The translations under genes were made by a program, and so were the position numbers. 64,000 nt of DNA from Brachynemurus nebulosus (lineage: Eukaryota; Arthropoda; Insecta; Neuroptera; Myrmeleontidae). The stretch is taken from contig JAPWDM010000001.1 in the NCBI GenBank assembly GCA_035578155.1, positions 13,990,725 through 14,054,724 on the forward strand, written 5' to 3'. The notes under the pieces are model-generated. The model was not told the DNA's origin. It saw only the letters and a program-made list of their open reading frames with translations, and ran no database searches. Shown piece after piece: positions 12,733 through 24,616 of this stretch (position 1 is its first letter; each line of letters begins with the position of its first letter).

Positions 12733-13918
12733 TAATGAATTTAACATCAACTTCCATCTATTTATAATCGATTCTAGTCATTATCAAACATAAAAATATG
12801 TAGATATGTTTGTTAAAACTGAATAATCAAAAAATTTGCCTGCTTATATTATTACGATAACAAAAACAACATTTGTCAGAATTAAAACATATGCATTTAT
12901 AAAATATTTAATTACATCAAAACTGGCGGTGAACTTTACGAGATAATTATTAACATGAAAACTAGATTGCTGTGTGTGACCAACTAGAATTATATCAATT
13001 AAAAGAAGCTCTTGATTGTCTTATAATAACAATTTAAAGTTGCAAGTGTCAACTACTAAAGCACTGCCAACTACCGGTACCTTTACCCTACTTTCAGCCC
13101 GGCTAATCTGTTTCCCCGTTAATTCGCCACTGAGAAATTGATAGTTGAATGTAGTATCCATGTATGCTTCTATAGATGAGTTTATTTATCCCTCATAGAA
13201 ACTGGACATTTCACCAGGTTTTTACTGATGAAAAATTGATGTAGTCCGTATAATACTGTACCACGCAGGATAGGGTATGTATATGACTCCATAGGAAAAC
13301 CACGAAGGACATATTCTTAAACATAATTTTATTCTGAGAGTTTTTATTCAATTTTACTTACGTCTACACTTAGGTACTATGAATAGTAAGTTATCAGCAT
13401 TCATCTTATGAAACATCCTTTAAAAGTCGAATAATACTGTTAACTAAATTACCATTGTTTCAGTCTATATTAGTATTTAAAACAAAACTGGCGGTCGTTG
13501 ACTGTGCAAGGTAAATATACCGAATAAGTTTAAATATTATGTGGATTCTATGATGCAGAGAAGTAAGTATATAGTAGAGAGAAGAATACTTTGTCTTTGT
13601 TCGTAAACTTAGATTAACTTCCAAATTAGATTTGTAACTTAAATAGGTAAGTGTATTATTATGTCTACCGAGAGCATATACACTACTGTCGGAAAGTTTA
13701 AGACCACGTGTTATATATAAATCATATTATCAGAGGTGAAATAAGACGTTTTGAAAATTTTAAATTTCAAGGATATTTATATTTAGATTTTCGCTGCTTA
13801 CATATTTTTTTATTCGTATATGAAAGGACTATAATACTAATCAGAGCAGGATTTATTTTCATAATATACTGTTTCAAATAATCAGCAACAAAGTGGTAAA
13901 CGCTTCAGAATAAAACTA

Positions 13919-15566
13919 ACAAGTAAAGGTCCCGAGGCCGGACCTATCGATTTTGATGAAACTTAAATATGTTGTAGAACACTAAAAACTAAGGGACACG
14001 TATTTTTTTTTATCTGCGGAAAAAACGGTTTGAAGGGGTGAAATCGCCCTCCAAAAATTGGGGTAAAAATTTAATTTTTCAAATATCTCGAAAACAGTAA
14101 GAGATAGAGCAAAAGTTTAAATTGGCGATACTACTCTTTTTTAAAGAGCTATCTATTGATATGCAATTTGTTCAAATTACATCAACAGGGGTGGTTGGGG
14201 GTTAAAATTTGGGGGTTAATTTTGCAAAAGGGGGTGAAAAATAAACAATATAAAAATTTTGTTTACAAATTTGAAATCTACGTCAAAAAATCTAATTGAC
14301 CTGTTTTTGCTCAATATCCTAATATTAAGTCTAGGGGTAGTTAACTAGAGGGTGACTATGTCGAATAACCGTACTATTTGGGTATTTCAAGAAGTTCTTC
14401 TTCATGGAAAATAGCTTAAGACAATTAGAATAACGTAGAAATGAAATTCTTGAATTCAAAATTGAGTTTGAGCAACATTGGAGAGGGGGTGAGTCACCCT
14501 CTTAAATTACATACTAGTTTATATACACTAATTTTTGCTATTAACACACTGATAGTGGGTAAAATAATGTCACAATAAGTGGTTCTGAAGTTGGACTAAA
14601 ATGAAATTCTCGAATTCAAAATTGAGTTTGAGCAACATTGGAGAGGGGGTGAGTCACCCTCTTAAATTACATACTAGTTAAAATACACTAATTTTTGCAA
14701 TTAACACACGGACAGGGGGTAATAATGTCACAATAGATGGTTCTGAAGTTAGACTATCGTATGTAAGGTTTTTATTAGGTTTCGTTATTTTAGGTTAGGT
14801 TATGTAATTTTCGGTATCGATAATTTTCGATAAGAAAAACTATAATATCCATTAAAAAACAAACCTAATAAAGACCTTACATATGATAGCCCAACTTCAG
14901 AACCATTTATTGTGACATTATTTTACCCACTATCAGTGTGTTAATAGCAAAAATTAGTGTATATAAGTTAGTATGGAATTTAAGAGGGTGACTCACCCCC
15001 TCTCCAATGTTGCTCAAACTCAATTTTGAATTCGAGAATTTCATTTCTACGTTATTCTAATTGTCTTAAGCTATTTTCCATGAAGAAGAGCTTCTTGAAA
15101 TACCCAAATTGTACGACTATTCGACATAGTCACCCTCTAGTTAACTACCCCTAGACTTAATATTAGGGCATTGAGCAAAAATAGGTCAATTAGATTTTTT
15201 GACGTAGATTTCAAATCTGTAAACAAAATTTTTATATTGTTTATTTTTCACCCCCTTTTTGCAAAATTAACCCCCAAATTTTAACCCCCAACCACCCTTG
15301 TGGATGTAATATGAACAAATTGCATATCAATAGATAGCTCTTTAAAAAAGAGCAATATCGCCAATTTAAACTTTTGCTCTATCTCTTACTGTTTTCGTGA
15401 TATTTGAAAAATTAAATTTTTACCCCAATTTTTGGAGGGCGATTTCACCCCTTCAAACCGTTTTTCCGCAGATAAAAAAAAATACGTGTCCCTTAGTTTT
15501 TAGTGTTCTACAATATATTTAAGTTTCATCGAAATCGATAGGTCCGGCCTCGGGACCTTTACTTGT
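13919..15566. mobile_element. Complete foldback element, ~1.65 kb
   Basis: The element opens ACAAGTAAAGGTCCCGAGG and closes with the inverse. Arms of about 590 bp lie at 13919-14512 and 14975-15566. The centre (about 14690-14960) is a second inverted repeat around an AT-rich core. A ~160-bp segment at the inner end of the left arm is duplicated in tandem (about 14440-14598 and 14599-14756). No protein is encoded. The outermost 100 bp share wording with the foldback at 44096-47186, so the two belong to one superfamily. Confidence 0.85.
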
Positions 15567-15617
15567 AAGTATGTTACCCATACTCTTTAATTCGAGTTTC
15601 GTTAATGTAAACAGCTA

Positions 15618-17150
15618 AAGTTTCAAATGGAGTGTGAATAGAGCATGCAATTTTTTATCACAAAAGATATAATCATTTGTATACACGGAACAGAAGTTAG
15701 TGCCGAAAGTTGGAAAATCTTTTTGTTTTCCACGTGGCTTAATTGCTTCCAAATTACTCTGTGCATTGAAACCAGTAATTGCGTCGCCATAAATTCAATT
15801 ATTTTATTAGTTATACGTAAACAAAAAAAAAGAAAATAAATAAAAAAAAAAAACAAAAAAATAAAAAAATAAAAATAAAAAATTGTAGTATTTCATTCAT
15901 CAAAACCTCGTCAAATAATACTTTCTTATATAATTTCTTTAAACCAATAAATTGCTCCCAATTTGAAGTTAAATGTTAATTTTTCTGAATAACAGTCCGC
16001 GTTTTCAGCATCTGAAAATAGCCAGAACAATCGTAGAGACTGATCGCATTCAGTGATTATTTCGTAACATTTATATAAAGTACGGAACCTTTCTAAATGA
16101 TTGAATTGCCAAGGTCATTGCTGAACACAAAACTTATTTCACGGTAACTACATAGTACATATTTTCTATAAAACTACATTCCCTTTTCCAAACAACATGC
16201 CACGCTATCCAATGTTATACGCATATATAATTTTGATCATCTTTACGAAGAGCGGCAATATTTTTATTTGTACACATTTTTTGTGACCTTGGCACTTCAA
16301 TCATTTAGAAAGACACGGTATTTTTTTTTTAAATTCTTTAAAAATATTGCTAGCCTCTGGGACAATTTGCTGTGAAAGTGCGTGAACCGTATAGTGTTAA
16401 AATATAAATATTTATAATTACACTGCGTGACACGATTTCGGTACCCGGAAAACTGATTGCTATTATAGTTTTCTGTTAGCTAGCGTATATTGGCAGTGCT
16501 TGTCTTTTGTTTCTATCACGTCTTGTTTTTGAGGTAGACACCGATAACTTCTTTTGAACGATCCTTATTGCGTATAGGGAAAGAAAAATGCGTATATATT
16601 GGTCACACAGATAAGAAATCACAAAGCCGAAAACGCAGAAGTTTAGACTTCTGCGTTTTCGGCTTTGTGATTTCTTATCTGTGTGACCAATATATCTGTG
16701 TGACCAATATTCTGCGATTTCGGCTCAGTCTCTACGATTGTTCTGGCTATTTTCAGATGCTGAAAACGCGGACTGTTATTCAGAAAAATTAACATTTAAC
16801 TTCAAATTGGGACCAATTTATTGGTTTAAAGAAATTATATAAGAAAGTATTATTTGACGAGGTTTTGATGAATGAAATACTACAATTTTTTATTTTTATT
16901 TTTTTATTTTTTTGTTTTTTTTTTTTATTTATTTTCTTTTTTTTTGTTTACGTATAACTAATAAAATAATTGAATTTATGGCGACGCAATTACTGGTTTC
17001 AATGCACAGAGTAATTTGGAAGCAATTAAGCCACGTGGAAAACAAAAAGATTTTCCAACTTTCGGCACTAACTTCTGTTCCGTGTATACAAATGATTATA
17101 TCTTTTGTGATAAAAAATTGCATGCTCTATTCACACTCCATTTGAAACTT
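15618..17150. mobile_element. Foldback element, 1533 bp, near-identical arms
   Basis: 15618-16043 is the reverse complement of 16725-17150 with almost no differences; even the frames within the two arms translate identically. The arms contain A/T homopolymer tracts, which makes their identity striking. The ~680-bp centre holds a smaller inverted pair (about 16083-16115 against 16283-16318), a TTAA-type element end at 16369-16399 and a perfect palindrome at 16594-16695. Confidence 0.85.
16594..16695. repeat. Perfect palindrome, 49-bp arms, 4-base loop
   Basis: 16594-16642 is the exact reverse complement of 16647-16695, with loop TTAG. I checked the pairing base by base. A 17-bp direct repeat (CTGTGTGACCAATATAT and its next copy) overlaps the right edge at 16679-16710. 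Confidence 0.93.
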
Positions 17151-17318
17151 AGGGCTACCTGTACACAATCAGTAATACTCTCAGTATTTACTTACAAAAA
17201 TAATGAATAATTATTTTTATTGTATAAATTAATTATATATACGAATACTTCAGTATTATGAATACACAATCAGTAATAATGTCAGTATTTCTAAATACTG
17301 ACAGTACTACTGATCGCG

Positions 17319-17584
17319 TACAGGCAGCCCTTGTGAACAATTTGTTAAATGCATACAAAAAGATGGGTTGCTGGATGTCATTGAAAATTCATTTTTTTCA
17401 TTCCCATTTCTCTTTTCTTCCTTCAAATCTTGGAGCTATAAGTGATGAACAAGGGAAGCGGTTTCACGAGGATATAAAAACGCTTTAAGAACGGTTTCAA
17501 GGTCTTTGGGATGCAGCTATGTTAGGAGATTATTGTTGGCGTTTAAAGCGAGAAGATACTTCTAAACATGGAAGAAAAAGTTAA
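17319..17584 (+). pseudogene. Relic of a conserved DEQG-motif family, transposon-associated in hemipterans
   Basis: The plus frame reads through MSLKIHFFHSHFSFLPSNLG, then ISDEQGKRFHEDIKTL, an in-frame TAA at 17486-17488, then ERFQGLWDAAMLGDYCWRLK and a final stop at 17582-17584. I recognise the pattern 'MSLKIHFL-HSHLDFF-ENLG-VSDEQGERFHQDI' and the Asp-Tyr-Cys-Trp block from a family of uncharacterised proteins multiplied in aphids and other invertebrates. These probably derive from a mobile element; I do not know a biochemical function. Only the last ~90 residues are present and the stop disables it. It lies directly beside the foldback 15618-17150. Family recognition is from memory and needs a search. 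Confidence 0.6.
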
Positions 17585-18643
17585 ATATTTTTCATTTTTT
17601 TGTGTGCAATATGTACCTACTTTTCACTATGTATTTTATATTTTCATGTGTGCAAATATTTTAATGATAAGCTTTGTTGTCGGTTTTACTCAAATTATGA
17701 ACTATGAACACATGCAGGCAATCATATATACCTTATGTATGTGCTTTGCATATATTTGAGGATAATTTGGTCTTGACAAAGAGATATTACTACAAGTAAA
17801 CACAATATCTTAATAATGATCCAAAAAAATTAGTGTTTAACTCTTAAATTAAATAGAGCAAATTATGAGTGATTGATTGTTGAAAATAAATTTTATAAAA
17901 AAATCATATTTTGCCAGATTTTGATGATTGAAATATATTCATGGTGGAGCAATTACTGATCTCAATGGAGAAATTTGGGAACAGTTTAGCCATGTAAGAA
18001 ACAAAAAGATAAGTTTCCTTGGTCTGAACTTGTCGATGGTACTGTATGTTTGTACGTTACACATAGCTATAATTTTGGTAGGTGGAGACTAGAGATACAT
18101 TGCTGAAAATAGTATACGTTACATTGTTAAACAAATATATGCTTAGTTATGAAATTGTTCTTTAAATGCTGATAATGAATTTATATCAACATTAAAATAT
18201 ATGCGCATATTAGTTTCAAAAACTAGTTGTTGAATTGTGCAACTTGATTTTAAGTAATCTATACAGAAATTTTTTGTAGAGTTGAAAAAATTTATAAGAC
18301 TAGTATCAGAAAAATGTGATGGCCAACGTATAATCAAGTACAAACTTTATATAAAATGAAGTATACTTAGGTAGTCGAAAACTAAAATCGAGCAGATATC
18401 ATTAAACTATAAAATACCCCTATCGCAGCATCCTGCATAATATAGCGAATTTCTGTTTATAAAAATTAATTTTTCTCGGAAACAAGTTTACACAGAATAA
18501 TGGTTTAAAAACCTTTTTGATGTAATTTATTCTCCTCTTTTTGATGTTGCAGAAAAATGTCGCAAAACCTTTTCAACTTAGGAAAATTTTGGCAAGAAAA
18601 TAGTTTTTTTACGAACATTAGACGGGTGTAGCTAATTTCACTT

Positions 18644-18675
18644 AGTTCCAAACCCATCCACGGGTTTGGAACTAA
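18644..18675. repeat. Short hairpin
   Basis: TAGTTCCAAACCC is followed by its near-exact inverse GGGTTTGGAACTA with a few loop bases. It is isolated, and no element boundary was found. Confidence 0.6.
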
Positions 18676-18816
18676 ACAAAATAATTTGAACAATGTAAAA
18701 TATTAATTACTTAGCGATGATTAACTAATCACTAGCTTTTGTTTCACCTTACAACTATTACAAATTTCAGTACAATAATTTTTCATTTTCAAAATTTGTT
18801 ATGAAGTGGTTTTTAA

Positions 18817-19424
18817 CCCTTTGCACTCGAACCATTTTTTGGTATGGGTACTCAGCTACTCGACAGTAGTTTTAAAACGCTGCAAACACTATTGTATTAG
18901 GAGAACATAATATCCATAATACAATATATCTATTAGTTAATTATAGTAGTATGTATCACAATGTATTGTAGCAAGACGTCGCGTCGTTGTGTTGTATCAT
19001 GTTTTAGTAATATAATATTTTTCAAATAAATAAAGAAGGCTGAGAAACGGAGCGAAGTGGAATCAAAAACGTGTTCACTATCATCGATATAGGGTCTGAT
19101 ATCGCTCCGATAAAATATTATCTCAGTGGTATTGGTATTGGAGCGGTACTGAAGCGAGAGCGAACCATGACTGATATCGGACCGATATCAGAGCGATGAT
19201 ATGAATACACTAATTTTATTTATTATGTGAGAATATTTTATAGAACCGGGAGCGGAGTGATATCGTGCTGAGAGCGGAGCGTTAATGTAAATCGGGCCTT
19301 AGGTCCCCTAGCGTATTGTAAATAATAAAATACGTACCTATTGTTTATGACGCCGCTGCGGCTCCTAACGAGTGGAATTAATATTTATTGTGTCGCCGTG
19401 GCGGCGCCCATCGAGTGCAAAGGG
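18817..19424. mobile_element. piggyBac-like MITE, 608 bp, TTAA target
   Basis: TTAA lies at 18813-18816 and 19425-19428. The termini are perfect inverted repeats: CCCTTTGCACTCGA at the left and TCGAGTGCAAAGGG at the right. No frame resembling a transposase lies inside. A segment at 19022-19213, with the motif ATATCGCTCCGATAAAATAT, recurs in diverged form at 19810-19985 outside the element. Confidence 0.85.
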
Positions 19425-19765
19425 TTAAAACACATTGTCTTTTGATCAATAGAATTAAATACGATACACTATTAAACAATTTTCGAAAATTTCAGACAAG
19501 AAAATTTTGAAATTAAACTCCACATGTACATTCATTTCATACTCAAAACTTTTACATACATAATGCTATATGATGCTGTATTTACAATTTTACGGTGATT
19601 ACTTGTATTAAGTTTACTTATACCCTCATATATTATGTAAAATATTTTTAATTATAACAAATGAATGAAATCGCCGAAAAATATTTAATAACTTTTATTT
19701 TATTAACGATACCCAACAAGAATATTTTAAAAGTTAAAATAAATTTAGTTTCCACTTCCACATTA

Positions 19766-19985
19766 CAGTACCGCTCTCGATACGCTCCCAGCTCGCTCTC
19801 ATATTCAGTGTTGATAATAACTGAGTGCAAACAAAGTGGAGTGTAATAAAAAAAATCTCCATACTATCGATACAAGTTTGATATCGCTTCAATGAAATAT
19901 TATCTGAGTGGTATCGGTAGTAGACCGGGATTGGACCGCGACTGAAACCGTACTCGTTAGATCGGAGCGATGATGCGAATACACT
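19766..19985. repeat. Diverged copy of the interior of the 18817 MITE
   Basis: It carries GATATCGCTTCAATGAAATA, then ATTATCTGAGTGGTATCGGT and ends GCGAATACACTCAT, mirroring 19022-19213 in the same orientation. Short frames on both strands here are products of the repeat. Confidence 0.55.
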
Positions 19986-20411
19986 CATTGTTATACCTGA
20001 ACTTGGAACTACTAATTGTAATACCTGAACTTTTCGTTCGGAAATTCATTAAAAAATACTAAAACTGCAATCCTATTTTTGAGAATGTTTCAAGGACTCT
20101 AAAGATACGTCTTCAAAATAACTGAAGAGGAAATAAACGAAAAGTTTCGTTGCCTTTTGCTATATAATAATGATTTTTTAGTCGACTTAAGGGTACAAGA
20201 TCTATTGAAAACAAAACCCATATATCCAGAAATTTCATTTCTGATTCTGTATGCATTTAAACGCAATGTACCCTTAGATTTGATCATAAAAGAAGCCAAA
20301 ATCGTACTTCAGAAATACTTCTTATAATAAGAACAAGTAAGGTATGGTTATTTTTAACAGAATTTAAAAATTATTTCCATTCATGGAAATTTTTGTGATT
20401 GACTTCAGTAC

Positions 20412-21009
20412 GCTAGCACCAAAAATATAGGGTGGGCCAAATAAGACCTACCAATGTTAAACACAAATAACTTTTTTATTTTTTGATATAATTTTTTTTT
20501 TTTTTTTTGTAGGTTATAACTGAATTCTTGGAAATTGATTATGGAACCATACAGTACAAGATAACGGGTTAAAATTATCGATTTTTTGTCAACGATCAAT
20601 TGTTATGACGGAGCGTAAATATCGACAATATTTTAATTCAAGATCGTCCCAATCTTTAAATATCGTAGTCTTTGTTGGTGGTCTTGCGGTAGCAATGTTT
20701 GCACAATAGGGTATTTTCCAAATTTTTGGAAACTGCTTATATTTAAAGATTGGGACGAACGATATTTAAAGATGGGGACGATCTTGAATTAAAATATTGT
20801 CGATATTTACGCTCCGTCTTAACAATTGAGCGTTGACAAGAATAGAAAAAATCGATAATTTTAACCCGTTGTCTTGTACTGTATGGTTCCATAATAAATT
20901 TCCAAGAATTCAGTTAAAACCTACAAAAAGAAAAAAATAATTATATCAAAAAATAAAAAAGTTATTTGTGTTTAACATTGGTAGGTCTTATTTGGCCCAC
21001 CCAGTGCTA
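20412..21009. mobile_element. Foldback MITE, ~600 bp, CTAGCAC / GGGTGGGCC ends
   Basis: 20430-20667 pairs as an inverted repeat with about 20759-21002. The outer part begins GGGTGGGCCAAATAAGACC; further out CTAGCAC (20412-20418) matches its inverse at 21003-21009. The left side carries about 10 extra bases between the two blocks. An internal direct copy of GATATTTAAAGATGGGGACG adds a third partial unit. No clear target duplication. Confidence 0.75.
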
Positions 21010-22100
21010 GAAAATCCACCTAAAGCATTCTGTAGGTATACATTCACAATATAACATATATGAAATAAATTTTATAAATTCAATTACATTTATTGCACCA
21101 AATAGTATTTGACATTGTTTTTATTATAAATATAATAATAATATTTTGCGCGTAAATTTTAAAATATATGGTAAAATATCATATCTATATCATTATATTA
21201 TATAATTCGAACTGACTATATATTATTTTTGTCTATGTGTATACGAAATAAAATGCAGCCGACAGCAACGTGGACATTCAGAAATCACAGTAGGTATAAT
21301 GCGTTTAAATTTTATTACCTCATTTAACAAAATTGTGTGCGACTGCGTAATAGCAATAATCATAATAATGCCTAACTATACACTCTAAGAAAAAAGGGTC
21401 AAAAACGTGTAAAATAACTTAAATTTAGAGCAAAATTACTCCTCGCTCTGAAAATATACACTATTATTTGTGTAATATGAAAAAATAGGTGTATTTTTAT
21501 ATAATTTGTGTATAATTACTGTTTTTTTTTTAATATTACACAAATAAAGGTGTAACTTTGGATTCTTACAACGTTTTTGGTTTATTTTTACACCACTAAA
21601 TAGCAAAACCCATGCGCGCGCAAATGAGTTTATGTATTTTAATATTATCTGTTATTGAATTGCTGTATTATTTATACGTACATAAGTAATACTCTTAAAG
21701 GTTAAAAGTTATGTTTTCAAATTAGCTGAATTAAACAAAAGTATTTTTTGATAAGATATATAGTTAATATGATTATAACGTGTATGATAAATTAATCTTT
21801 AAATATGCTACAAAAACAGTGTTATAGTGGTGTACTGGTGTTTTGTTTTTAAATGCATTGTGCAAATGGCTTCTGGAATAATGTGCAAAGAATACTGTAA
21901 TATAAATTTGTTTGTTTCCAAAATGCTGTCCTGATGATACATTTAAAATATTTCAGGTAAGTTAATTTTTTTAATTTTGCTTCATACAAATAGTTATGTA
22001 ATTTGATAAAAGTTTATTTTACAATTTGACTAATAATTTATTTTGGGGGGTTGTCAATTTCTGTGAAAATTAAAACATTATCTACAATTCAGATATCTTT

Positions 22101-22962
22101 TAACACACTGACAGGGGGTAATAATGTCACAATAGATCGTTCTGAAGTTAGACTATCGTATGTAAGGTTTTTATTAGGTTTCGTTATTTTAGGTTAGGTT
22201 ATGTAATTTTCGGTATCGATAATTTTCGATAAGGAAAACTATAATATCCATTAAAAAACAAACCTAATAAAGACCTTACATATGATAGTCCAACTTCAGA
22301 ACCACTTATTGTGACATTATTTTACCCACTATCAGTGTGTTAATAGCAAAAATTAGTGTATATAAACTAGTATGTAATTTAAGAGGGTGACTCACCCCCT
22401 CTCCAATGTTGCTCAAACTCAATTTTGAATTCGAGAATTTCATTTCTACGTTATTCTAATTGTCTTAAGCTATTTTCCATGAAGAACTCCTTGAAATACC
22501 CAAATTGTACGACTATTCGACAGAGTCACCCTCTAGTTAACTACCCCTAGACTTAATATTAGGGCATTGAGCAAAAACAGGTCAATTAGATTTTTTGACG
22601 TAGATTTCAAATCTGTAAACAAAATTTTTATATTGTTTATTTTTCACCCCCTTTTTGCAAAATTAACCCCCAAATTTTAACCCCCAACCACTCCTGTTGA
22701 TGTAATATGAACAAATTGCATATCAATAGATAGCTCTTTAAAAAAGAGAAATATCGCCAATTTAAACTTTTTCTCTATCTCTTACTGTTTTCGAGATATT
22801 TGAAAAATTAAATTTTTACCCCAATTTTTGGAGGGCGATTTCACCCCTTCAAGCCGTTTTTCCGCAGATAAAAAAAAATACGTGTCCCTTAGTTTTTAGT
22901 ATTCTACAATATATTTAAGTTTCATCGAAATCGATAGGTCCGGCCTCGGGACCTTTACTTGT
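22101..22962 (+). mobile_element. Truncated foldback copy (centre plus right arm)
   Basis: It matches the central inverted repeat and right arm of the element at 13919-15566, ending GGGACCTTTACTTGT. The left arm is missing, so the copy is 5' truncated relative to the complete one. It sits inside the CACTCTAAG element. Confidence 0.85.
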
Positions 22963-23194
22963 TAGTGCGTGTCAAGAACACGCACTTAACGAATTTTTTT
23001 TTTTTTTTTTGCTTTACAGTAATATAAATTCATAACAGGTTTAAATTGAAACGACGCGACGTATGGAAATCGAGTTTTTTAAGTAATAATAACAATGGTA
23101 ATAATAATAATGGAATTTAACGTTCGTTTTTTAGGCAATGGTATGTAACGGACGTCACTCACATCATTATTTCTCAACTTTTTCATGATGATAT

Positions 23195-24616
23195 GGGCGG
23201 AGAACAAGAAAAGCGGTATAAAGATTTGGCAGGTGTCTGTTTGCAACCATCTTCTTAAGGACGATGTCGATATTCATCTGGAATTACGATGCGAAATAGC
23301 AGAAAACTTTCACCAGCATATAACCGGTTACGGAATTCAAACCCTCAGTCTACCAGTTCGGAAGTGCCAGTGCCTAAGCACGCCGGGTTACTTTGCTGGT
23401 GAGTTTTTTAATCAAAAATTTAATATCTGTACATTCATTAAAATAACCTAAAAGTAATTGTGTAGCAAAAACGAAATTTTCTTAATTTTAAATTGCTGTG
23501 AAATAGTTATTGAAAAAAGAAAAAATAAATAAGCAAAAATGGTTATAAAATTAAGTAACCCTTATTTTCTGATTTGTTTAGAAATCGAAATTGGTGAAGA
23601 CATCTGTGAAACCGTAGCATACATTTTCCCTGAAGTTCTAGTAATTGCAAGAGTCAGCAGAATATTGGGCGGAGGACAGGAAAAGCGGTATAAGGATTTG
23701 GTAGGTGTCTGTTTGCAACCATCTTTTTAAGGACGATGTCGATATTCATCTGGAATTGCGATGGGAAATAGCAGAAAACTTTCACCAGCATATAACCAGT
23801 AACGGAATTCAAACCCTCAGTCTACCAGTTCGGAAGTGCCAGCGCCTAAGCACGCCAGGTTACTTTACTGGTGAGTTTTTTAATCGAAAATCTAATATCT
23901 GTACCTTCATTAAAATAACCTAGAAGTAATTGTGTAGCAAAAACGAAATTTTCTTAATTTTAAATTGCTGTGAAATATTTATTGAAAAAAGATAAATAAA
24001 ATAAATAAACAAAAATGGTTATAAAATTAAGTAATCCTTATTTTTTGATTTGTTTAGAAAAAGGAATTGGTGAAGACATATGTGAAACCGCAGCTTACAT
24101 TTTCCCTGAAGTTCTAGTAATGGCAAGAGTCAGCAGAATATTGGGCGGAGGACAAGAAAAGCGGTATAAGGATTTGGTAGGTGTCTGTTTGCAACCATCT
24201 TCTTGAGGATAATGTCGATATTCATCTGGAATTATGATGGGAAATAGCAGAAAACTTTCGCCAGCATATAACCGGCTACGGAATTCAAACCCTCCGTCTA
24301 CCAGTTCGGAAGTGCCAGTGCCATAAGCACGCCGGGTCACTTTGCTGGTGAGTTTTTTAATCAAAAATCTAATATCTGTACATTCATTAAAATAGCCTAG
24401 AAGTAATTTTGTAGCGAAAGCGAAATTTTCTTAATTTTAAATTGCTGTGAAATAGTTATTAAAAAAAGAAAAAAATAATAATCAAAAATGGTTATAAAAT
24501 TAAGTAACCCTTATTTTCTGATTTGTTTAGAAACTGGAATTGGTGAAGACATCTATGAAAGTACAGCATGCATTTTCTGCGAAGTTCTAAGAATGGCAAG
24601 AGTCAGCAGAATATTG
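23195..24616 (+). repeat. Three-copy tandem array, ~474-bp unit
   Basis: The motif GGGCGGAG starts units at 23195, 23667 and 24143 (periods 472 and 476). Each unit has an acceptor-like TTCTGATTTGTTTAG, a ~290-bp block, then donor-like CTGGTGAGTTTTTT. The block reads in one plus frame as ILGGGQEKRYKDLVGVCLQP and, after a frame change, in another as DIHLELRWEIAENFHQHIT. This exon-like look is probably a repeat feature: no frame is continuous through a unit and I recognise no protein. A ~95-bp piece of the unit (about 23300-23400) is recognisable at 43737-43840. Confidence 0.8.

Larger units (their letters stand above)
10776..13088. mobile_element. TIR element with TA target, 2313 bp, carrying nested elements
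   Basis: TA lies at 10774-10775 and 13089-13090. The left end reads GGGTAAAGGTACTAGTAG, and the reverse complement of the right end reads GGGTAAAGGTACCGGTAG. Two other repeats sit inside it: a solo foldback arm at 11041-11631 and a second TA element at 11684-12732. TA duplication is typical of Tc1/mariner-type elements, but no transposase remains. Confidence 0.65.

Noticed and set aside
16594..16695. microRNA precursor
   Set aside because: Perfect pairing over 49 bp without bulges is unlike animal precursors and better explained by a palindrome.
15623..17145. Mirror-image small proteins in both halves of the 15618-17150 region
   Set aside because: They are identical because the arms are inverted copies; poly-F/I/L content comes from T tracts.
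23185..24364. Genuine multi-exon gene in the tandem array
   Set aside because: No frame runs through a whole block, each needs a frame change, and the block is also dispersed as a repeat fragment.
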